7,891 nt of DNA, from contig DMIX01000210.1 in assembly GCA_003451975.1 (NCBI GenBank), positions 1-7,891 on the forward strand, given 5' to 3'. This stretch comes from Propionibacteriaceae bacterium (GTDB lineage Bacteria; Actinomycetota; Actinomycetes; Propionibacteriales; Propionibacteriaceae). A program made the position numbers and the translations under genes. The notes under the pieces are model-generated. The model saw nothing but the letters and a program-made list of their open reading frames with translations. It had not been told where the DNA came from and ran no database searches. This document shows positions 5,473 through 7,891 of the stretch, in pieces. Positions within the stretch are counted from its first letter, which is position 1; every line of letters starts with the position of its first letter.

Positions 5473-6516
5473 ATGTTCGCAAGGTCCGTGCCCCGTTGGG
5501 CTGTCGCAGGGTTGGCCACCGCGGCCGTGCTGATGGCCGGCTGTTCGGCTGCGCCGACACCGTCGGCTACCGCTCTGACCGAGTCCACAACGTTGACCGT
5601 GGTGACCCACGACTCGTTCCATCTCGACCAGAGCACAGTGGATGCGTTCGCCGCCGAGACCGGGTACGACGTGAAATATGTCGCCCCCGGTGACGCCGGA
5701 GTCGTGGTCAACCAGTTGGTGCTGACCAAGGATTCACCGATGGGTGATGTGGTCTATGGCATCGACAACACCTTCGCGGGACGGGCCCTGGCGGCGGGCA
5801 TCCTCAGCGATTACACCTCATCGGTGCTGCCGGAATCGGCGACGGCCTACGAACTGGGTACCGCACCCCAGCTCACCCCGATCGATCGAGGCGAGGTGTG
5901 CGTGAATGCCGATGCGTCCTGGTACAAGGCCAAAGGACTGGCCGTGCCCACAACCTTGGACGATCTGACCAAACCCGAATACGAGGGTCAACTCGTGGCG
6001 CTGAACCCGGCGAGTTCCTCACCGGGCCTCGCCTTCCTGATGGCCACAATCGCCGACAAAGGCGAATCGGGCTACCTCGATTATTGGTCGGCGCTGAAAG
6101 CCAATGGCGTCAAGATCGTCGGCGGCTGGAGTGACGCCTACGCCAACGACTTCACCGCTTCCAGCAAGGGCAGCTACCCGCTGATGGTGTCCTACTCGTC
6201 CTCGCCGGTCGATTCACCGAAGGCTGTTGTGCTCACCGATACCTGCTTTGGTCAGGTCGAATACGCCGGGGTCATCGCCGGTGCCCAGAACGCGGTGGGG
6301 GCGCAGAAGTTCATCGACTTCCTGCTCAGTGAGAAGGTTCAGGCGCAGATTCCAGAACAGATGTACATGTACCCGGTGGATTCCGCGGTGGCACTGCCTG
6401 ACGCTTGGGCAACCTACGCTGCCAAGGTCGACAAGCCGCTGACCCTCCCGATCACCGACATCAATGCCGGTCGCACGGAATGGATCAAGGCCTGGACCGC
6501 CACGGTCATCGGCTGA
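5473..6516 (+). CDS. thiB: Thiamine ABC transporter substrate-binding lipoprotein ThiB
   Basis: The 347-residue product has a lipoprotein signal: Arg residues, a hydrophobic stretch and lipobox LMAGC with Cys24 as the lipidation site. It therefore captures ligand at the outer face of the membrane. A Ser/Thr/Ala/Pro linker leads to the binding domain. Landmarks shared with E. coli ThiB/TbpA (as remembered) are VVTHDSF (43-49), GDVVYGIDN (91-99), GWSDAY (218-223), SYSSSP (240-245), MYPV (299-302) and the end motif EWIKAW (336-341). E. coli TbpA binds thiamine, its monophosphate and its pyrophosphate; the exact ligand here is inferred. ATG 5473 has a strong ribosome binding site. The TPP riboswitch directly upstream and the thiP-like permease 9 bases downstream independently support a role in thiamine uptake. 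Confidence 0.94.
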   Translation: MFARSVPRWAVAGLATAAVLMAGCSAAPTPSATALTESTTLTVVTHDSFHLDQSTVDAFAAETGYDVKYVAPGDAGVVVNQLVLTKDSPMGDVVYGIDNTFAGRALAAGILSDYTSSVLPESATAYELGTAPQLTPIDRGEVCVNADASWYKAKGLAVPTTLDDLTKPEYEGQLVALNPASSSPGLAFLMATIADKGESGYLDYWSALKANGVKIVGGWSDAYANDFTASSKGSYPLMVSYSSSPVDSPKAVVLTDTCFGQVEYAGVIAGAQNAVGAQKFIDFLLSEKVQAQIPEQMYMYPVDSAVALPDAWATYAAKVDKPLTLPITDINAGRTEWIKAWTATVIG

Positions 6517-6525
6517 TCGCTCACC

Positions 6526-7891
6526 ATGCACAAACTGCCCCGCACTGCTGCTGTCGGCGTCATCGCGCCGGCCGCAGCAGTGCGCCGGCGACAACGGGCC
6601 AAAGCCTGGCTGTGGGCGGCAGTGGCGGTGGTGCCGCTCGCCTTCCTCCTCATCTTCTTCGCCTGGCCGGTCACCGCACTACTGGCCCGCGGCTTCTTCG
6701 ACGCCAGTGGTTTCAGCCTCAATGGCGTCAGCGAAGTGCTCGCTGCGCCACGTACCTGGCGGATCGTCGGCCAAACCCTGGCCCAGTCGGTGGTGGCCAC
6801 TGTGGTGGCGGTGTTGTTGGGTCTGCCCGGGGCCTATCTGCTCTACCGCACCCGGTTCCCGGGACGCCGGGCGCTGCGCGCCGTGGTGTCCATTCCTTTC
6901 GTGCTGCCCTCGGTGGTGGTGGGGGTGGCGTTCCGGTCGTTGCTCGACACCGGCGGGCCGTTGGGTTTTCTGGGCTGGGACGCCAGCTTCCCGGCGCTGA
7001 TCGCCGCCTTGGTGTTCTTCAACTACTCGGTGGTGGTGCGCACCGTCGGGGTGCTGTGGGCGCGGCTTGATCCCCGCACTGCTCAGGCGGCCCGGAGCCT
7101 GGGCGCCTCGCGGCCACGGGTGTGGTGGAGTGTGACCATGCCGGCGTTGGCCCCCGCCATCGCCTCAGCGGCGGCCCTGACCTTTCTCTTCTGTGCCGCA
7201 GCTTTTGGTGTGGTGCTGGTTCTCGCCGATCAGAGTTGGGGGACTATCGAAACCGAGATCTGGTACCAGACCACCCAGTTGCTGGATCTGCCGGCAGCCG
7301 CTGCGTTGTCGATTCTGCAGCTGGTGGTGGTGGGGATCTCGCTGCTGGTCGCCGATGCCACCCGGCACCGCCAGGAGCGCGCCTTGCGGCTGGCGGGGCG
7401 TCCTACCGATCATCGGCTGCGGGTCGGCGACCTGCCGTCGGTGCTGATCACCGCAGCGGTGATCGTGGTGCTGTTGGCATTGCCGATGAGTGCGCTGGTA
7501 GTGCGCTCATTGCAGACGGCGACCGGAGTCGGTCTGGGCAACTACGTGCTGCTGTTCGCCGCCACCGGAACGGGTCTGCCTACCGTATGGCAGGCCACCC
7601 TGACATCGCTGCAGACCGCCGCCGTGGCCACGATGATCGCGTTGGTGTTGGGCGGCATGGTCAGCTATTTGCTGTCGCGGCGTCCAGCATCGGTGGTGGG
7701 ACGCCGAGTGCTGCGCAGCGCGGATGCCGCCTTCATGCTGCCGCTGGGAGTGTCTGCGGTCACGGTGGGCTTCGGTTTCCTGATCACCTTGAATCGGCCA
7801 CCGTTGGATCTGCGATCAAGCTGGATCCTGATCCCGATCGCCCAGGCGATCGTGGCGCTGCCGCTGGTGGTCCGCAGTCTGTTGCCTACCC
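6526..7891 (+). CDS. thiP: Thiamine ABC transporter permease ThiP (3' end beyond window)
   Basis: The visible 455 codons encode a strongly hydrophobic protein with many membrane segments, the first at about residues 28-53. An ABC permease coupling loop of the EAA type is seen at 188-209 (AARSLGASRPRVW through MPALAP), the cytoplasmic loop that contacts the ATPase. A second permease half begins around 300, after a charged cytoplasmic stretch (278-299). This duplicated layout matches E. coli ThiP (about 536 aa), so roughly 80 or more residues, including the second EAA loop, should lie past the edge. The start ATG is 9 bases after the thiB stop and in the same frame; TGA 6514 prevents any earlier start. 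No Shine-Dalgarno site is visible, so translation may be coupled to thiB. Specificity for thiamine rests on the riboswitch and thiB context. No ATPase gene is in view. Confidence 0.9.
   Translation, partial: MHKLPRTAAVGVIAPAAAVRRRQRAKAWLWAAVAVVPLAFLLIFFAWPVTALLARGFFDASGFSLNGVSEVLAAPRTWRIVGQTLAQSVVATVVAVLLGLPGAYLLYRTRFPGRRALRAVVSIPFVLPSVVVGVAFRSLLDTGGPLGFLGWDASFPALIAALVFFNYSVVVRTVGVLWARLDPRTAQAARSLGASRPRVWWSVTMPALAPAIASAAALTFLFCAAAFGVVLVLADQSWGTIETEIWYQTTQLLDLPAAAALSILQLVVVGISLLVADATRHRQERALRLAGRPTDHRLRVGDLPSVLITAAVIVVLLALPMSALVVRSLQTATGVGLGNYVLLFAATGTGLPTVWQATLTSLQTAAVATMIALVLGGMVSYLLSRRPASVVGRRVLRSADAAFMLPLGVSAVTVGFGFLITLNRPPLDLRSSWILIPIAQAIVALPLVVRSLLPT

Noticed and set aside
5264..5560. 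N-terminal extension of the HerA-like protein by 99 residues
   Set aside because: The extension is low in recognisable structure, runs antisense through the TPP riboswitch and thiB start, and the family usually begins close to MSSNSDQ.

Overview
The window is GC-rich with actinobacterial codon use (GTG starts, strong G/C preference at third positions). The best-supported gene pair, two Scy/FilP-type coiled-coil proteins, is a signature of Actinobacteria. The lineage cannot be fixed further from sequence alone; a propionibacterial or similar lineage is only a guess. No mobile element, CRISPR array or phage gene is visible.

Layout. Bases 1-26 are the 3' end of a tRNA, most likely tRNA-Gly, cut by the window edge. 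Bases 186-2722 (+) hold two overlapping coiled-coil genes. The first is an intact Scy-like protein of 471 aa. The second is a FilP-like protein that would be 374 residues long but is split by an in-frame TAG at 2126-2128, with conserved coding sequence continuing straight past it. Converging on them (- strand) is a single-pass membrane protein (2741-3469) with a Pro-rich linker and a C-terminal domain resembling the small 'sunset' domain. Upstream of it, also on the - strand, is a HerA/YjgR-type (DUF853) P-loop ATPase (3713-5263). From about 5270 to the right edge is a thiamine uptake unit on the + strand: a probable promoter, a complete TPP riboswitch, an expression platform that can hide the ribosome binding site, the thiamine-binding lipoprotein gene thiB (5473-6516), and the permease gene thiP (6526 to beyond the window).

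How they work together. The Scy-like and FilP-like genes overlap by the GTGA arrangement, so they are probably co-transcribed and translationally coupled. By analogy with Streptomyces they would form cytoskeletal filaments or a polar scaffold with DivIVA. The amber codon would remove the C-terminal half of the FilP-like protein unless it is a base error or is read through. The riboswitch should shut off thiBP expression when cellular thiamine pyrophosphate is high. A cognate ATPase gene (ThiQ/ThiZ-like) is expected beyond 7891 but is not seen.

The strongest item for follow-up is the amber-interrupted filP homologue. Next are the sunset-domain membrane protein and the two-anti-SD layout of the riboswitch expression platform. 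No clearly new multi-gene system is evident.
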